NCBI RefSeq assembly: GCF_913777995.1 | Contig: NZ_CAJYVE010000014.1 | Coordinates: forward strand, 1 to 64,000 | Reading direction: 5' to 3' | Origin: an uncultured Pseudomonas sp. | GTDB taxonomy: Bacteria > Pseudomonadota > Gammaproteobacteria > Pseudomonadales > Pseudomonadaceae | Length of the DNA: 64,000 nucleotides | Part shown: piece after piece, positions 1 to 8,141 of the stretch | Position numbering within the stretch: position 1 is the first letter of the stretch | Layout of the letters: each line of letters opens with the position of its first letter | Position numbers and translations under genes: made by a program | Notes under the pieces: model-generated | Database searches by the model: none | The model's input: only the letters and a program-made list of their open reading frames with translations | Told to the model about the DNA's origin: nothing

Positions 1-411
1 GCCTGATACCTGCTTGGCATCGATGGCCACGACGATGCACTGGGAACCGAAGCGGTCTGCGGCCTCGCCCACGAAGTCCGGGTTGAACACGGCGGCAGTG
101 TTGATCGATACCTTGTCGGCACCGGCATTGAGCAGGTTGCGGATGTCCTGCACGGTGCGCACCCCACCCCCCACGGTCAGCGGGATGAACACCTGGCTGG
201 CCATGCGCTCGACGGTGTGCAGCGTGGTGTCACGGCCATCGACACTGGCGGTGATGTCCAGGAAGGTGATCTCGTCCGCGCCCTGTTCGTTGTAGCGCCG
301 GGCGATCTCCACCGGGTCACCGGCGTCGCGGATGTTCTCGAACTTGACGCCCTTGACCACGCGACCGTTGTCGACGTCCAGGCAAGGGATGATGCGTTTG
401 GCCAGGGCCAT
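1..411 (-). CDS. hisF: Imidazole glycerol phosphate synthase cyclase subunit HisF (3' part missing)
   Basis: HisF uses the ammonia released by HisH to convert PRFAR into imidazole glycerol phosphate and AICAR in histidine synthesis. The first 137 codons are inside the window and the gene runs off the left edge; the family is about 256 residues. The protein begins [20 protein letters not shown], and both catalytic acids of the half-barrel pair are visible, Asp12 (CLDVDNG) and Asp131 (VVAIDAK). Phosphate-binding glycines LTVGGGVRT lie near residues 79-86. The ATG at 411 is the only start that gives the standard N-terminus. It is the last visible gene of the his operon, 129 bp after hisA, with a short repeat in the gap. 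Confidence 0.97.
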   Translation of the reverse strand, partial: MALAKRIIPCLDVDNGRVVKGVKFENIRDAGDPVEIARRYNEQGADEITFLDITASVDGRDTTLHTVERMASQVFIPLTVGGGVRTVQDIRNLLNAGADKVSINTAAVFNPDFVGEAADRFGSQCIVVAIDAKQVSG

Positions 412-427
412 GGAGGGCTCCTTCGAA

Positions 428-466
428 GCGCTACAAGCTTGAAGCTACAAGCGGCAAGCTGAAGCA
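428..466. repeat. AAGCTTGAAGCTACAAGC-type short repeat in the hisA-hisF gap
   Basis: The gap holds staggered copies of a CTACAAGCTTGAAGC / AAGCGGCAAGCTGAAGC word, an imperfect run of CAAGC and GAAGC units. A related cluster sits in the hisA-DUF2164 gap, so both look like copies of one dispersed intergenic repeat. No open reading frame of its own. Confidence 0.6.
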
Positions 467-540
467 AATCACGTTGTAGGGGATATCGCCTGCGGCAAGC
501 AGAATGGATTGCTCTGCCTGCCGTTTGCAGCTCGCGGCTA

Positions 541-1278
541 TCAGTTGGCGTAGTTGTCGCAGAAAGCCTGGGCTTCGGCGACGTCGAGGGTGCCTTCGTA
601 GATCGCCCGGCCAGTGATGGCGCCGATGATACCGGGAGTCCTGGCGTCCAGCAGGGCTTGGATGTCGCCCAGGTTGTGAATGCCGCCCGAAGCGATCACT
701 GGAATACGCGTGGCCTGGGCCAGGGCGGCGGTGAAGGGCACGTTGCAGCCCTGCATCATGCCGTCCTTGGCGATGTCGGTGTAGACGATCGCCGAGACGC
801 CATCGGCCTCGAAACGCTTGGCCAGATCGATGACCTGCACACTGCTGACCTCGGCCCAGCCGTCGGTGGCGACGAAACCGTCCTTGGCATCCAGGCCGAC
901 GATGACCTTGCCCGGGAAGGCGCGGCAGGCTTCGGCGACGAATTCCGGCTGCTTGACCGCCTTGGTGCCGATGATCACGTAGCTGACGCCAGCCTTGACG
1001 TAATGCTCGATGGTTTCCAGCGAACGGATGCCCCCACCGATCTGGATCGGCAGCTGCGGGTAGCGCCTGGCGATGGCGGTGACCACTTCACCGTTGACCG
1101 GCTGGCCTTCGAAGGCGCCATTGAGGTCGACCAGGTGCAGACGGCGGCAGCCACCGTCGACCCACTTGGCGGCCATGCTCACCGGGTCATCGGAAAACAC
1201 CGTGGAATCTTCCATGCGGCCCTGGCGCAGGCGCACACAGGCGCCGTCTTTGAGGTCGATTGCAGGAATAATGAGCAT
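541..1278 (-). CDS. hisA: ProFAR isomerase HisA
   Basis: HisA carries out the Amadori isomerisation of ProFAR to PRFAR, the step just before HisHF. The protein is 245 residues, the usual length. It starts [20 protein letters not shown] with catalytic Asp8, has the second catalytic Asp in [10 protein letters not shown], and the phosphate-binding loops IGGGIRS and ASGGIHN of a (beta/alpha)8 barrel. The ATG at 1278 gives the canonical N-terminus. It lies between the DUF2164 gene (about 100 bp upstream) and hisF in the same direction; both gaps carry short repeats that could fold in the mRNA. Confidence 0.97.
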   Translation of the reverse strand: MLIIPAIDLKDGACVRLRQGRMEDSTVFSDDPVSMAAKWVDGGCRRLHLVDLNGAFEGQPVNGEVVTAIARRYPQLPIQIGGGIRSLETIEHYVKAGVSYVIIGTKAVKQPEFVAEACRAFPGKVIVGLDAKDGFVATDGWAEVSSVQVIDLAKRFEADGVSAIVYTDIAKDGMMQGCNVPFTAALAQATRIPVIASGGIHNLGDIQALLDARTPGIIGAITGRAIYEGTLDVAEAQAFCDNYAN

Positions 1279-1297
1279 TCTTTTTCCTTGGTAAAAA

Positions 1298-1380
1298 GGG
1301 CTGCAAGCTTCAAGCGGCTAGCTGCAAGCATGCGCAGGTGTCTGTTCTTGCAGCCTGAAGCCTGGAGCTTGCAGCTGCTC
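1298..1380. repeat. Short AAGCTTGCAGC-type repeat cluster in the DUF2164-hisA gap
   Basis: The gap contains CTGCAAGCTTCAAGC, GGCTAGCTGCAAGC and CTGGAGCTTGCAGCTGC, the same word family as in the hisA-hisF gap, in both orientations, so it could form a hairpin in the operon mRNA. Confidence 0.6.
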
Positions 1381-1382
1381 TT

Positions 1383-1643
1383 TCAATCTTTCTCCAGTGC
1401 CCACAGGTCGCTTTCGAGGCTCTCGACGCGCTCCCTGAGCAACTGCTGGGCATCGAAGATCGCCCGGTTGTAGTAGTGCGGCGCGATTTCGCGGGCAAAC
1501 AGTTCCAGGACCTCGGCCACCTCGAACGACCCCAACTGCAGCTCGAAGCGCTCGGCGAACAGGCGCTGCAGCTTGCGGGTCGCGTCCTGCTCCTGCTCGG
1601 CGGTCAGGGTCAGGATCGGCGCACGGGCCTTGCTACGGCTCAT
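1383..1643 (-). CDS. DUF2164 family protein inside the his operon
   Basis: An 86-residue basic-then-acidic protein matching the DUF2164 family as remembered (core AEQEQDATRKLQRLFAERFE and APHYYNRAIFDAQ). The function is unknown; predicted structure is mostly helical with no signal peptide or membrane segment. It begins three bases after the hisH stop codon (ATG at 1643) and is followed by hisA, so it is surely co-transcribed with histidine genes. This placement is typical of Pseudomonas his operons, but no catalytic role in the pathway is known. Confidence 0.85.
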   Translation of the reverse strand: MSRSKARAPILTLTAEQEQDATRKLQRLFAERFELQLGSFEVAEVLELFAREIAPHYYNRAIFDAQQLLRERVESLESDLWALEKD

Positions 1644-1646
1644 CGC

Positions 1647-2285
1647 TTACCAGCGGCCGTCCCACGCCACGAAGTTCTGCAGCAACTGCAGGCCGTGGGT
1701 ATGGCTTTTCTCGGGGTGGAACTGCACGGCGAAGCGCGAGCCGTCGGCCAGGGCCGCTGCGAAGTCCACACCATAGTGGCCACGACCCACGACCTGGCCG
1801 GGCTTGCCCGCCTGGATGAAATAGCTGTGCACGAAATAGAAACGCGCCTGGTCGGGAATGTCGTGCCACAACGGGTGGTCAACGACCTGGCTGACCTGGT
1901 TCCAGCCCATGTGCGGCACCTTCAGGTGCTCGCCGTCCTCGACCAGGTCCTTGCCGAAGAACTTCACCTGGCCAGGAAACAGGCCGATGCAGTCGACGCC
2001 GTCGTTTTCCTCGCTGCGCTCCAGCAGTGCCTGCATGCCCACGCAGATGCCCAGGAACGGACGGTCCTTGCTGACCTCCCGTACCAGGCTGTCGAAGCCC
2101 AGGCGGCGGATCTCGGCCATGCAGTCGCGGATCGCCCCCACGCCGGGAAACACGATGCGGTCGGCCTCGCGGATCACCTGCGCGTCACTGCTGATCAGCA
2201 CCTTGCCGGCACCGACATGCTCAAGGGCCTTGGCAACCGAGTGCAGGTTGCCCATGCCGTAATCGATGACTGCGACGGTCTGCAT
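1647..2285 (-). CDS. hisH: Imidazole glycerol phosphate synthase glutaminase subunit HisH
   Basis: HisH hydrolyses glutamine and channels ammonia to HisF. The 212-residue protein is a class I glutamine amidotransferase with the full triad: Cys81 in FLGICVGMQ, and His190 and Glu192 in VQFHPEKS. The oxyanion-strand motif FPGVGAIRD is at about residues 46-54. Its ATG shares one base with the hisB stop codon (TGATG), indicating translational coupling. Confidence 0.97.
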   Translation of the reverse strand: MQTVAVIDYGMGNLHSVAKALEHVGAGKVLISSDAQVIREADRIVFPGVGAIRDCMAEIRRLGFDSLVREVSKDRPFLGICVGMQALLERSEENDGVDCIGLFPGQVKFFGKDLVEDGEHLKVPHMGWNQVSQVVDHPLWHDIPDQARFYFVHSYFIQAGKPGQVVGRGHYGVDFAAALADGSRFAVQFHPEKSHTHGLQLLQNFVAWDGRW

Positions 2286-2878
2286 CAGAGCACACCCTTG
2301 GTCGACGGCATCTGCCCGGCCATACGCTCGTCCAGCTCGACGGCCATGCGCAGTGCGCGACCGAAGGCCTTGAACACGGTTTCGATCTGGTGGTGGGTGT
2401 TGACGCCACGCAGGTTGTCGATGTGCAGGGTCACCAGCGCGTGGTTGACGAAGCCCTGGAAGAACTCCTGGAACAGGTCCACATCGAAACGCCCCACCAC
2501 CGCACGGGTGTAGGGGACGTGCATCTGCAGGCCAGGACGGCCCGAGAAGTCGATGACCACCCGCGACAGGGCTTCGTCCAGCGGCACATAGGAATGCCCG
2601 TAGCGACGAATGCCCTTCTTGTCACCCACGGCCTTGGCAAAGGCCTGGCCCAGGGTGATGCCGACGTCTTCCACGGTATGGTGGTCGTCGATCTCCAGGT
2701 CGCCCTTGCATTCGATATCCAGGTCGATCAGCCCGTGCCGGGCGATCTGGTCGAGCATGTGCTCAAGGAAGGGAACCCCGATATCGAATCGGGCCTTTCC
2801 GGTGCCATCCAGGTTGATCGAGACCTTGATCTGGGTTTCCAGCGTGTTGCGCTCGACGGATGCCTTACGTTCGGCCAT
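2285..2878 (-). CDS. hisB: Imidazoleglycerol-phosphate dehydratase HisB
   Basis: HisB dehydrates imidazole glycerol phosphate to imidazole acetol phosphate. The 197-residue protein is the monofunctional dehydratase form, without the phosphatase domain of the enterobacterial fusion. Metal-binding histidine clusters are visible: [21 protein letters not shown] and the C-terminal NTHHQIET. The reading frame stays open 30 codons upstream, but the ATG at 2878 ([16 protein letters not shown]) gives the family N-terminus and leaves room for a promoter, so it is preferred. First gene of the his operon, overlapping hisH by one base. Confidence 0.96.
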   Translation of the reverse strand: MAERKASVERNTLETQIKVSINLDGTGKARFDIGVPFLEHMLDQIARHGLIDLDIECKGDLEIDDHHTVEDVGITLGQAFAKAVGDKKGIRRYGHSYVPLDEALSRVVIDFSGRPGLQMHVPYTRAVVGRFDVDLFQEFFQGFVNHALVTLHIDNLRGVNTHHQIETVFKAFGRALRMAVELDERMAGQMPSTKGVL

Positions 2879-2916
2879 CACCAGCTCCGCAAAAATCAGT
2901 GGCGAAAAAGGCAGAC

Positions 2917-2945
2917 AGTATAGGCGCAGATGCGCCCGGCATGAA
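2917..2945 (-). promoter_or_regulatory. Candidate his operon promoter
   Basis: On the minus strand a TATACT hexamer (2922-2917) lies about 40 bases before the hisB ATG, with a weak TTCATG 17 bases upstream of it. The -10 is good and the -35 poor; inferred from sequence only. Confidence 0.4.
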
Positions 2946-2998
2946 GCCGAGAGACGACGAGAAGGCAAGATGGTAGCCGGGCAAGGGCCCGAAAGCGG

Positions 2999-3388
2999 TC
3001 ATCCGATGGGTGAACAGAGCTCTACCAGGGTGCCATCCGGGCAACGCACGTAGGACACGGTCTGCCCCCAGGGCTTGGTCAGCGGCGCCGCCAGTTCGGT
3101 AGCGCCAGCCTGCAACGCACGGGCATGGGCGGCCGGAACGTCGTCGGTGACCAGGCCGATCTCCACGCCCAGCGGCTTCTCGGAGGCATGCGCGGCGACA
3201 TGGCCGGTGTCGAAGTTAAGTGCCGCCAGCTCGTTGGCTGCGAACGCCAGTGCGGTCGCGCCGGTTTCCAGCTCACCGTAGGTACCGGACTCGTGCAGAA
3301 AGCGGGTGGACAGGCCGAAGGCCTGGGAGAAGAACGCCAGCGAGGCGCTGACGTCCGGGACGTAGATGATGGTGTAGCCGAATTTCAT
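2999..3388 (-). CDS. VOC (glyoxalase/bleomycin-resistance) family protein
   Basis: A 129-residue protein of the vicinal oxygen chelate fold, made of two beta-alpha-beta-beta-beta modules. It begins MKFGYTIIYVPDVSASLAFF and ends VSYVRCPDGTLVELCSPIG, where the Glu is the usual second-module metal ligand. The frame is open upstream, but the ATG at 3388 starts the domain correctly. Substrate unknown: family members include isomerases, dioxygenases and resistance proteins. It sits alone between tyrB and hisB in the same direction, with a REP-like hairpin on its upstream side. Confidence 0.85.
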   Translation of the reverse strand: MKFGYTIIYVPDVSASLAFFSQAFGLSTRFLHESGTYGELETGATALAFAANELAALNFDTGHVAAHASEKPLGVEIGLVTDDVPAAHARALQAGATELAAPLTKPWGQTVSYVRCPDGTLVELCSPIG

Positions 3389-3422
3389 GCGTGCACTTCC
3401 TTGTCTGGGTAATCCCTGGGTT

Positions 3423-3475
3423 TCCGGCTGAAGCCTGTCCTGTCTGGCGGGAGGCTTCAGCCGCGATACAGCCAA
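3423..3475. repeat. REP-like inverted repeat (GGCTGAAGCC / GGCTTCAGCC)
   Basis: Two oppositely oriented copies, CCGGCTGAAGCC and GAGGCTTCAGCCGCG, flank a short spacer between tyrB and the VOC gene. The same core recurs at 36596-36673, 57058-57088 and 62860-62903. Confidence 0.7.
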
Positions 3476-3505
3476 CCGCGGCTGAGACCAAGGGGAGGTT
3501 AAGGG

Positions 3506-4702
3506 TCAGGCGAACAGGCTGGCGATGGCGTCGGCGACCTTGTCGACGTTGCTCTCGTTCAGGCCCGCCAGGCACATGCGCCCGCTGCGCACCAGGTAAA
3601 CGCCGTACTTGTCGCGCAGCTCATCGACCTGTTCGCCGGTCAGGCCGGTGTAGCTGAACATGCCGTTCTGTTCGAGGATGAAGCTGAAGTCACGCTGCGG
3701 CACCTTGTTGGCCAGCACGCTCACCAGACGCTGGCGCATCTCGATGATGCGCAGGCGCATGGCCTCTACCTCGGCCAGCCAGTCCTGGCGCAGCGCCGGG
3801 CTATTGAGCACCCGCGCGACGATCTGCGCGCCGTGTACGGGCGGGCTGGAGTAGTTGCGACGCACGGTGGCCTTCAGTTGCCCCAGCACGCGATCGGCCA
3901 GTTCGGCGTTCTCGCAGACGATGGACAGGCCACCCACGCGCTCGCCGTACAGCGAGAAGATCTTCGAGAAGGAGTTGCTGACCACCGTGGCGGCGCCGGA
4001 CTGCGCCATGGCACGGATCGCGTAGGCGTCCTGTTCCATGCCCTTGCCGAAGCCCTGGTAGGCGATGTCGAGGAACGCGATCAGTTCATTGCCCTTGACC
4101 ACCTCGACCACCTGATCCCACTGCGCGGGCGTCAGGTCGGCACCGGTGGGGTTGTGGCAGCACGGGTGCAGCAGCACGATGCTCTGCGTCGGCAGGCCGC
4201 GCAGGGTGGCGAGCATGGCGTCGAAGTCGACGCCGCCGGTGCGTTTGTCGAAATACGGGTAGCTGTTGACCTTGAAACCGGCACCGGCGAACAGCGCGAT
4301 GTGGTTTTCCCAGGTCGGGTCGCTGACCCACACCTGGGAGTTCGGGTAGGCGTACTTGAGGAAGTCCGCGCCGACCTTCAAGGCGCCGGAGCCGCCGACG
4401 GTCTGGATGGTCGCCACGCGGCCGGCGGCGAGCAGTGCGTGACCTTCGCCAAACAGCAGGTTCTGCACGGCCTTGCGATACGGCGCCAGGCCCTCCATGG
4501 GCAGGTACACGCAGGCACTCTGCTCGCCCGCATCGATCTCGTGCTGGGCACGCACGGCGGTGTCCAGACGCGGAATATGCCCCACGGCGTCGTAATACAG
4601 GCCGATGCTGAGGTTGACCTTGTCGGTGCGAGGGTCCTTGCCGAAGGTCTCCATCAGCGAAAGGATCGGGTCACCGGCGTACGACTCCACGTGGGCAAAC
4701 AT
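3506..4702 (-). CDS. tyrB: Aromatic amino acid aminotransferase TyrB
   Basis: A fold-type I PLP aminotransferase (398 residues, family length) that exchanges amino groups between aromatic amino acids or aspartate and 2-oxoglutarate, cytosolic. Visible landmarks are the substrate segment [11 protein letters not shown], the [10 protein letters not shown] motif, [20 protein letters not shown], the Schiff-base Lys247 in [19 protein letters not shown], and the carboxylate-binding Arg in the C-terminal [13 protein letters not shown]. Choice between TyrB and AspC specificity rests on overall resemblance, but the nearby aroP permease supports an aromatic role. It follows yitT by 27 bp in the same direction. 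Confidence 0.92.
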   Translation of the reverse strand: MFAHVESYAGDPILSLMETFGKDPRTDKVNLSIGLYYDAVGHIPRLDTAVRAQHEIDAGEQSACVYLPMEGLAPYRKAVQNLLFGEGHALLAAGRVATIQTVGGSGALKVGADFLKYAYPNSQVWVSDPTWENHIALFAGAGFKVNSYPYFDKRTGGVDFDAMLATLRGLPTQSIVLLHPCCHNPTGADLTPAQWDQVVEVVKGNELIAFLDIAYQGFGKGMEQDAYAIRAMAQSGAATVVSNSFSKIFSLYGERVGGLSIVCENAELADRVLGQLKATVRRNYSSPPVHGAQIVARVLNSPALRQDWLAEVEAMRLRIIEMRQRLVSVLANKVPQRDFSFILEQNGMFSYTGLTGEQVDELRDKYGVYLVRSGRMCLAGLNESNVDKVADAIASLFA

Positions 4703-4729
4703 GCGGACAAACTCCTGAAGATGAGTGGA

Positions 4730-5353
4730 TCAGGCCGAGTAACGGTCGGCTCTGTGGTTCTGCGCAATGATGAAGTTCAGCAATACGGCGCCAAGCACCG
4801 AAACGCCCAGTACAGGCAGGCTGATGAAGGTCAGCGAAGCCAGCAGCACGCTGATGTCGACGCCCATCTGCAGCCAGCCGGCCTTGATGCCGTACCTGTC
4901 CTGAATGTACAGGGCCAGGATGTTAACACCACCCAGGCTGGCCTTGTGGCGGAACAGCATGAGGAATCCGACGCCCAGCAGGGCATTGCCCACCAGCGCG
5001 GCGTACAGCGGTTGCAACTGGTCGATATGGATGAACAGCGCATGGCGGTCGGAGAAAAACGCCACCAGGCCGACCGCACAGAAGGTCTTGAAGGTGAACA
5101 CCCGGCCCATGCGCCGCAGCGCCAGGTAATAGAACGGCAGGTTGAGCATGAAGAACGCCGCACCGAACGGCACGGCGAAGGTGTAGTGCAGGTACAGCGC
5201 GATACCGGCGGTGCCGCCGGTCATCACCCCGGCCTGGCGCAGCAGCATGACCGCGAAGGAAATCATCGCCGTGGCGATGACCACGGCGAATACATCCTCT
5301 TGCACGGAATGACGGGTATCGGAGGGCTTGGAAGCGCTAAGGGTCGCGGTCAT
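4730..5353 (-). CDS. YitT family integral membrane protein
   Basis: A 207-residue membrane protein with five or six hydrophobic segments beginning around residue 21 (VFAVVIATAMISFAVMLL). The glycine-rich GVMTGGTAGIALYLHY and the KASLGGVNILALYIQ stretch are typical of the YitT/DUF161 family. Its transport substrate or function is not known. The ATG at 5353 has no competing start. It is upstream of tyrB and probably in one transcript with it; the upstream DNA is AT-rich, then holds a C11 run and the REP array. Confidence 0.85.
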   Translation of the reverse strand: MTATLSASKPSDTRHSVQEDVFAVVIATAMISFAVMLLRQAGVMTGGTAGIALYLHYTFAVPFGAAFFMLNLPFYYLALRRMGRVFTFKTFCAVGLVAFFSDRHALFIHIDQLQPLYAALVGNALLGVGFLMLFRHKASLGGVNILALYIQDRYGIKAGWLQMGVDISVLLASLTFISLPVLGVSVLGAVLLNFIIAQNHRADRYSA

Positions 5354-5905
5354 GGGGTGCAGCTCGGAAGGGATCTGGGGTCAGGAGATGCCGCGCGGCA
5401 GGTTGCCCGCTCACACATTGAGCGCAGATATTACTCAATATAAAAACATTGCGCGACAGAATCATATAAAACGCACAAAACAAACGTAATTGATGATTTT
5501 TTTCGCACCACTTACGCACCTCAGCCTCGCCCCATGCTTCAAAACAGTGCAGCCCCCCCCCCCATCAGCCACGGCCTAACGGTTCAAGCGGACGGTATTG
5601 GCGCTAGGGGCAATACAGGTCAGTTAGACCGTGGGAGCGAGCTTGCTCGCGAAGTTGGCTTCACGCTCACAGCAAAATCAGAGACTTTGCCAGCTTTTCG
5701 CGAGCAAGCTCGCTCCCACAGAGCCGCAAAGCGCTTAATCGAACAGTATTGGCGCTAGGGGTAATACTGGTCAGTTAGACCGTGGGAGCGAGCTTGCTCG
5801 CGAAGGCGGCGTCAACTTCACAGCTGATTCGGCGACTTTGCCAGTTTTTCGCGAGCAAGCTCGCTCCCACAAAGCCGCACAGCGCTTAATCGAACAGTAT
5901 TGACG
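5354..5905. other. 552-bp intergenic region: AT-rich yitT leader, C11 tract and REP array
   Basis: The part nearest yitT (5400-5520) is AT-rich with several TATA-like words on the minus strand and probably holds the yitT promoter. A run of eleven C occupies 5553-5563. The rest is the 151-bp tandem REP array. No coding sequence is supported. Confidence 0.8.
5553..5563. repeat. Homopolymer of 11 C
   Basis: Positions 5553-5563 are uninterrupted C, 200 bp upstream of the yitT start. Such runs are slippage-prone both in cells and in sequencing. Confidence 0.9.
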
Positions 5906-5912
5906 CTAGGGG
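5592..5912. repeat. Tandem 151-bp repeat, two units plus a partial third, each with an inverted REP pair
   Basis: The word CGCTAGGGG recurs at 5602, 5753 and 5904, an exact 151-bp period. Each full unit contains GTCAGTTAGACC, then GTGGGAGCGAGCTTGCTCGC, a variable centre of about 60 bp, then the inverted copy GCGAGCAAGCTCGCTCCCAC and GCGCTTAATCGAACAGTATT. The paired REPs would fold into a long hairpin. The partial third copy ends inside the 3' end of the neighbouring lrp gene, whose stop codon is the CTA within CGCTAGGGG. Confidence 0.9.
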
Positions 5913-6376
5913 CGCTTGGTGACTTCGCTGTTTTCCTTCAGGCGTTCGAGCACCACGGCGGTCTTGATGTGCGCCACGCAGTCGTCGGCGGTGATCAGTT
6001 CCATCAGCTGGTTGAGACTGTCGAGGTTATCCACTGCGACTTTCAGGGTGTAATCGGCATCCCCGGTGGTCTTGTAGGCATCGATGATCGCCTCTAGGCC
6101 CGTCACCAGTGCATGGAACTGTTCACGGTGGCCGGTGCGATGGCTGGTCAGGCGCACCTCGATCATCGCCAGAACCTCGCGCCCCATGGCCTGCGGGGCG
6201 ATACGTGCGTGGTAGCCGAGAATCAGGCCGCTTTGCTCCAGACTGATGCGGCGACGCGAGCACTGCGAGGCGGACAACCCGACCAGATCGCTCAACTCCT
6301 GATTGGTCAATCGGCCATTGGCTTGCAGGAGCCTGAGAATCTTCAGATCAAAGTCGTCGATTTCATTCATTTTCAT
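5906..6376 (-). CDS. Lrp/AsnC family transcriptional regulator
   Basis: A 156-residue feast/famine regulator: an N-terminal AsnC-type winged helix (DDFDLKILRLLQANGRLTNQ, then LVGLSASQCSRRRISLEQ as recognition region) followed by a RAM/ACT ligand-binding domain with the glycine signature KTTGDADYTLKVAV. Such proteins bind amino acids as octamers or larger. It is divergent from aroP across 190 bp, so control of aroP, and possibly tyrB, is the natural inference. The stop codon lies inside a partial copy of the 151-bp repeat, so the array abuts the gene without changing the protein. Confidence 0.92.
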   Translation of the reverse strand: MKMNEIDDFDLKILRLLQANGRLTNQELSDLVGLSASQCSRRRISLEQSGLILGYHARIAPQAMGREVLAMIEVRLTSHRTGHREQFHALVTGLEAIIDAYKTTGDADYTLKVAVDNLDSLNQLMELITADDCVAHIKTAVVLERLKENSEVTKRP

Positions 6377-6566
6377 TGTGGTAATCGCTCGCGCTCGAAA
6401 ATCTGTCCAGGCTGCGCAGCCTATCAGCTTAAATGGCCTATCCGCGAACCGGCTCAGCGTGCAGAATCACGCCCCTGCAAAATGGCACCTGCCTTGCACC
6501 CGCAGCACTACAAGAGGTCGGCCATGCGTTCGAGTCGGCCCGTCATTCACACTCATGGGGATTCCA

Positions 6567-7940
6567 ATGACCCAAGCAAGCTCGCCTGAGCCGCTGCACC
6601 GCGGCCTGAAGAACAGGCACATCCAGCTGATCGCCCTCGGCGGCGCCATCGGTACCGGGCTGTTTCTGGGCGTCGCCCACACCGTCGGCATGGCCGGTCC
6701 CTCGGTCATCCTGGGCTACGCCATCGCCGGCCTGATCGCCTTCTTCATCATGCGCCAGCTGGGTGAGATGGCTGTCGAAGAACCGGTGGCCGGCACCTTC
6801 AGCCACTTCGCCAACCGCTACTGGGGCCCGCTGGCCGGTTTCATGTCCGGCTGGAACTACTGGGTGCTGTATGTGCTGGTGGGCATGGCCGAACTGACTG
6901 CCGTCGGTGTATACGTGCAGTATTGGTGGCCCGAGGTGCCGACCTGGGTGTCGGCGGCGGTGTTCTTCGTGATCATCAACCTGCTCAACCTCAGCAATGT
7001 GAAGATCTACGGCGAAACCGAATTCTGGTTCTCGCTCATCAAGGTCGTGGCGATCCTCAGCATGATCGTGTTCGGCGCGGTGCTGCTGGTCAGCGGCAAC
7101 GGCGGCCCGCAGGCCACGGTAGCCAACCTGTGGCAGAACGGCGGTTTCTTCCCCAAAGGCGTCAGCGGACTGATGATGGCCATGGCGTTCATCATGTTCT
7201 CCTTCGGCGGCCTGGAACTGATCGGCATCACCGCCGCCGAGGCGCAGGACCCCAAGCGCAGCATCCCCAAGGCCACCAACCAGGTGATCTACCGCATCCT
7301 GATCTTCTACGTGGGCGCCCTGGCCGTGCTGCTGAGCCTCTACCCGTGGGACAAGGTGGTGACCAGCGGCAGCCCCTTCGTGCTGATCTTCCATGACCTG
7401 GACAGCGACCTGGTCGCCACCCTGCTCAACATCGTGGTCCTCACGGCGGCGCTGTCGGTGTACAACAGCTGCGTATACAGCAACAGCCGGATGATGTTCG
7501 GCCTGGCGGCCCAGGGCAATGCGCCCAAGGCCATGCTCAAGGTCAACGCGCGTGGCGTGCCGGTGCTGTCGCTGCTGGTCTCGGCCATCGCCACCGGCCT
7601 GTGCGTGGTAGTCAACTACGTGATGCCCGCCGAAGCCCTGACGCTGCTGATGGCCCTGGTGGTCGCCTCGCTGGTGATCAACTGGGTGCTGATCACCATC
7701 ACCCACCTGCAATTCCGTCGCGCCAAGCGCCTGGCCGGACAGGTGACGAGCTTCCAGAGCTGGGGCTACCCACTGACCAACTACCTGTGCCTGGCCTTCC
7801 TGCTCGGTATCCTGGTGGTGATGTACCGCACGCCGGGCATCAGCCTGTCGGTGATCATGATCCCGTTCTGGCTGGGCCTGCTGGCCCTGGCCTACCGGGT
7901 CAAACGGCGCAAGGCCGCCATGGCGCAAAAGACCCTTTGA
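6567..7940 (+). CDS. aroP: Aromatic amino acid permease AroP
   Basis: A 457-residue proton-driven APC-superfamily (AAT family) importer for phenylalanine, tyrosine and tryptophan in the inner membrane, with 12 predicted helices. It matches enterobacterial AroP closely by memory in the N-terminal HRGLKNRHIQLIALGGAIGT, in GWNYWVLYVLVGMAELTAVG and in FSFGGLELIGITAAEA, and has the same length. The frame is open far upstream; the ATG at 6567, preceded by GGGG, gives the family N-terminus (another in-frame ATG is four codons earlier). Divergent from the lrp gene. A short GC hairpin follows at 7947-7966. Confidence 0.92.
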   Translation: MTQASSPEPLHRGLKNRHIQLIALGGAIGTGLFLGVAHTVGMAGPSVILGYAIAGLIAFFIMRQLGEMAVEEPVAGTFSHFANRYWGPLAGFMSGWNYWVLYVLVGMAELTAVGVYVQYWWPEVPTWVSAAVFFVIINLLNLSNVKIYGETEFWFSLIKVVAILSMIVFGAVLLVSGNGGPQATVANLWQNGGFFPKGVSGLMMAMAFIMFSFGGLELIGITAAEAQDPKRSIPKATNQVIYRILIFYVGALAVLLSLYPWDKVVTSGSPFVLIFHDLDSDLVATLLNIVVLTAALSVYNSCVYSNSRMMFGLAAQGNAPKAMLKVNARGVPVLSLLVSAIATGLCVVVNYVMPAEALTLLMALVVASLVINWVLITITHLQFRRAKRLAGQVTSFQSWGYPLTNYLCLAFLLGILVVMYRTPGISLSVIMIPFWLGLLALAYRVKRRKAAMAQKTL

Positions 7941-7946
7941 ACGACA

Positions 7947-7966
7947 GCGGCAGGCCTGCCTGCCGC
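7947..7966 (+). terminator. GC-rich hairpin after aroP, weak terminator
   Basis: GCGGCAGG and CCTGCCGC form an 8-bp stem around CCTG, immediately after the aroP stop codon. There is no T tract, so intrinsic termination is uncertain. Confidence 0.4.
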
Positions 7967-8079
7967 CACCTCTGCAGCCGAGTGACGGCACGGACGCCCG
8001 TCACCGTGCTGGCCCTGATCTGAATCAAAAGGTTTCAATTCCGTACCCTGCGAACGCCGCACAAGGCGACGCATGGTCT

Positions 8080-8105
8080 TCAGCTCATGAGGCACACGCC
8101 GATAG
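8080..8105 (+). promoter_or_regulatory. Candidate FliA (sigma-28) promoter of the first chemoreceptor gene
   Basis: GCCGATAG at 8098-8105 matches the flagellar -10 element GCCGATAA at seven of eight positions, with a TCAGC resembling TCAAG upstream. It lies 36 bp before the start codon; spacing to the -35 is slightly short. Confidence 0.5.
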
Positions 8106-8141
8106 CCAAGTCATCAGCCTTTACCTGACGACAGGACAATC

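Noticed and set aside
5592-5912. CRISPR array
   Set aside because: Only two and a partial repeat, each with internal palindromes and a long period; no spacer pattern and no cas genes.
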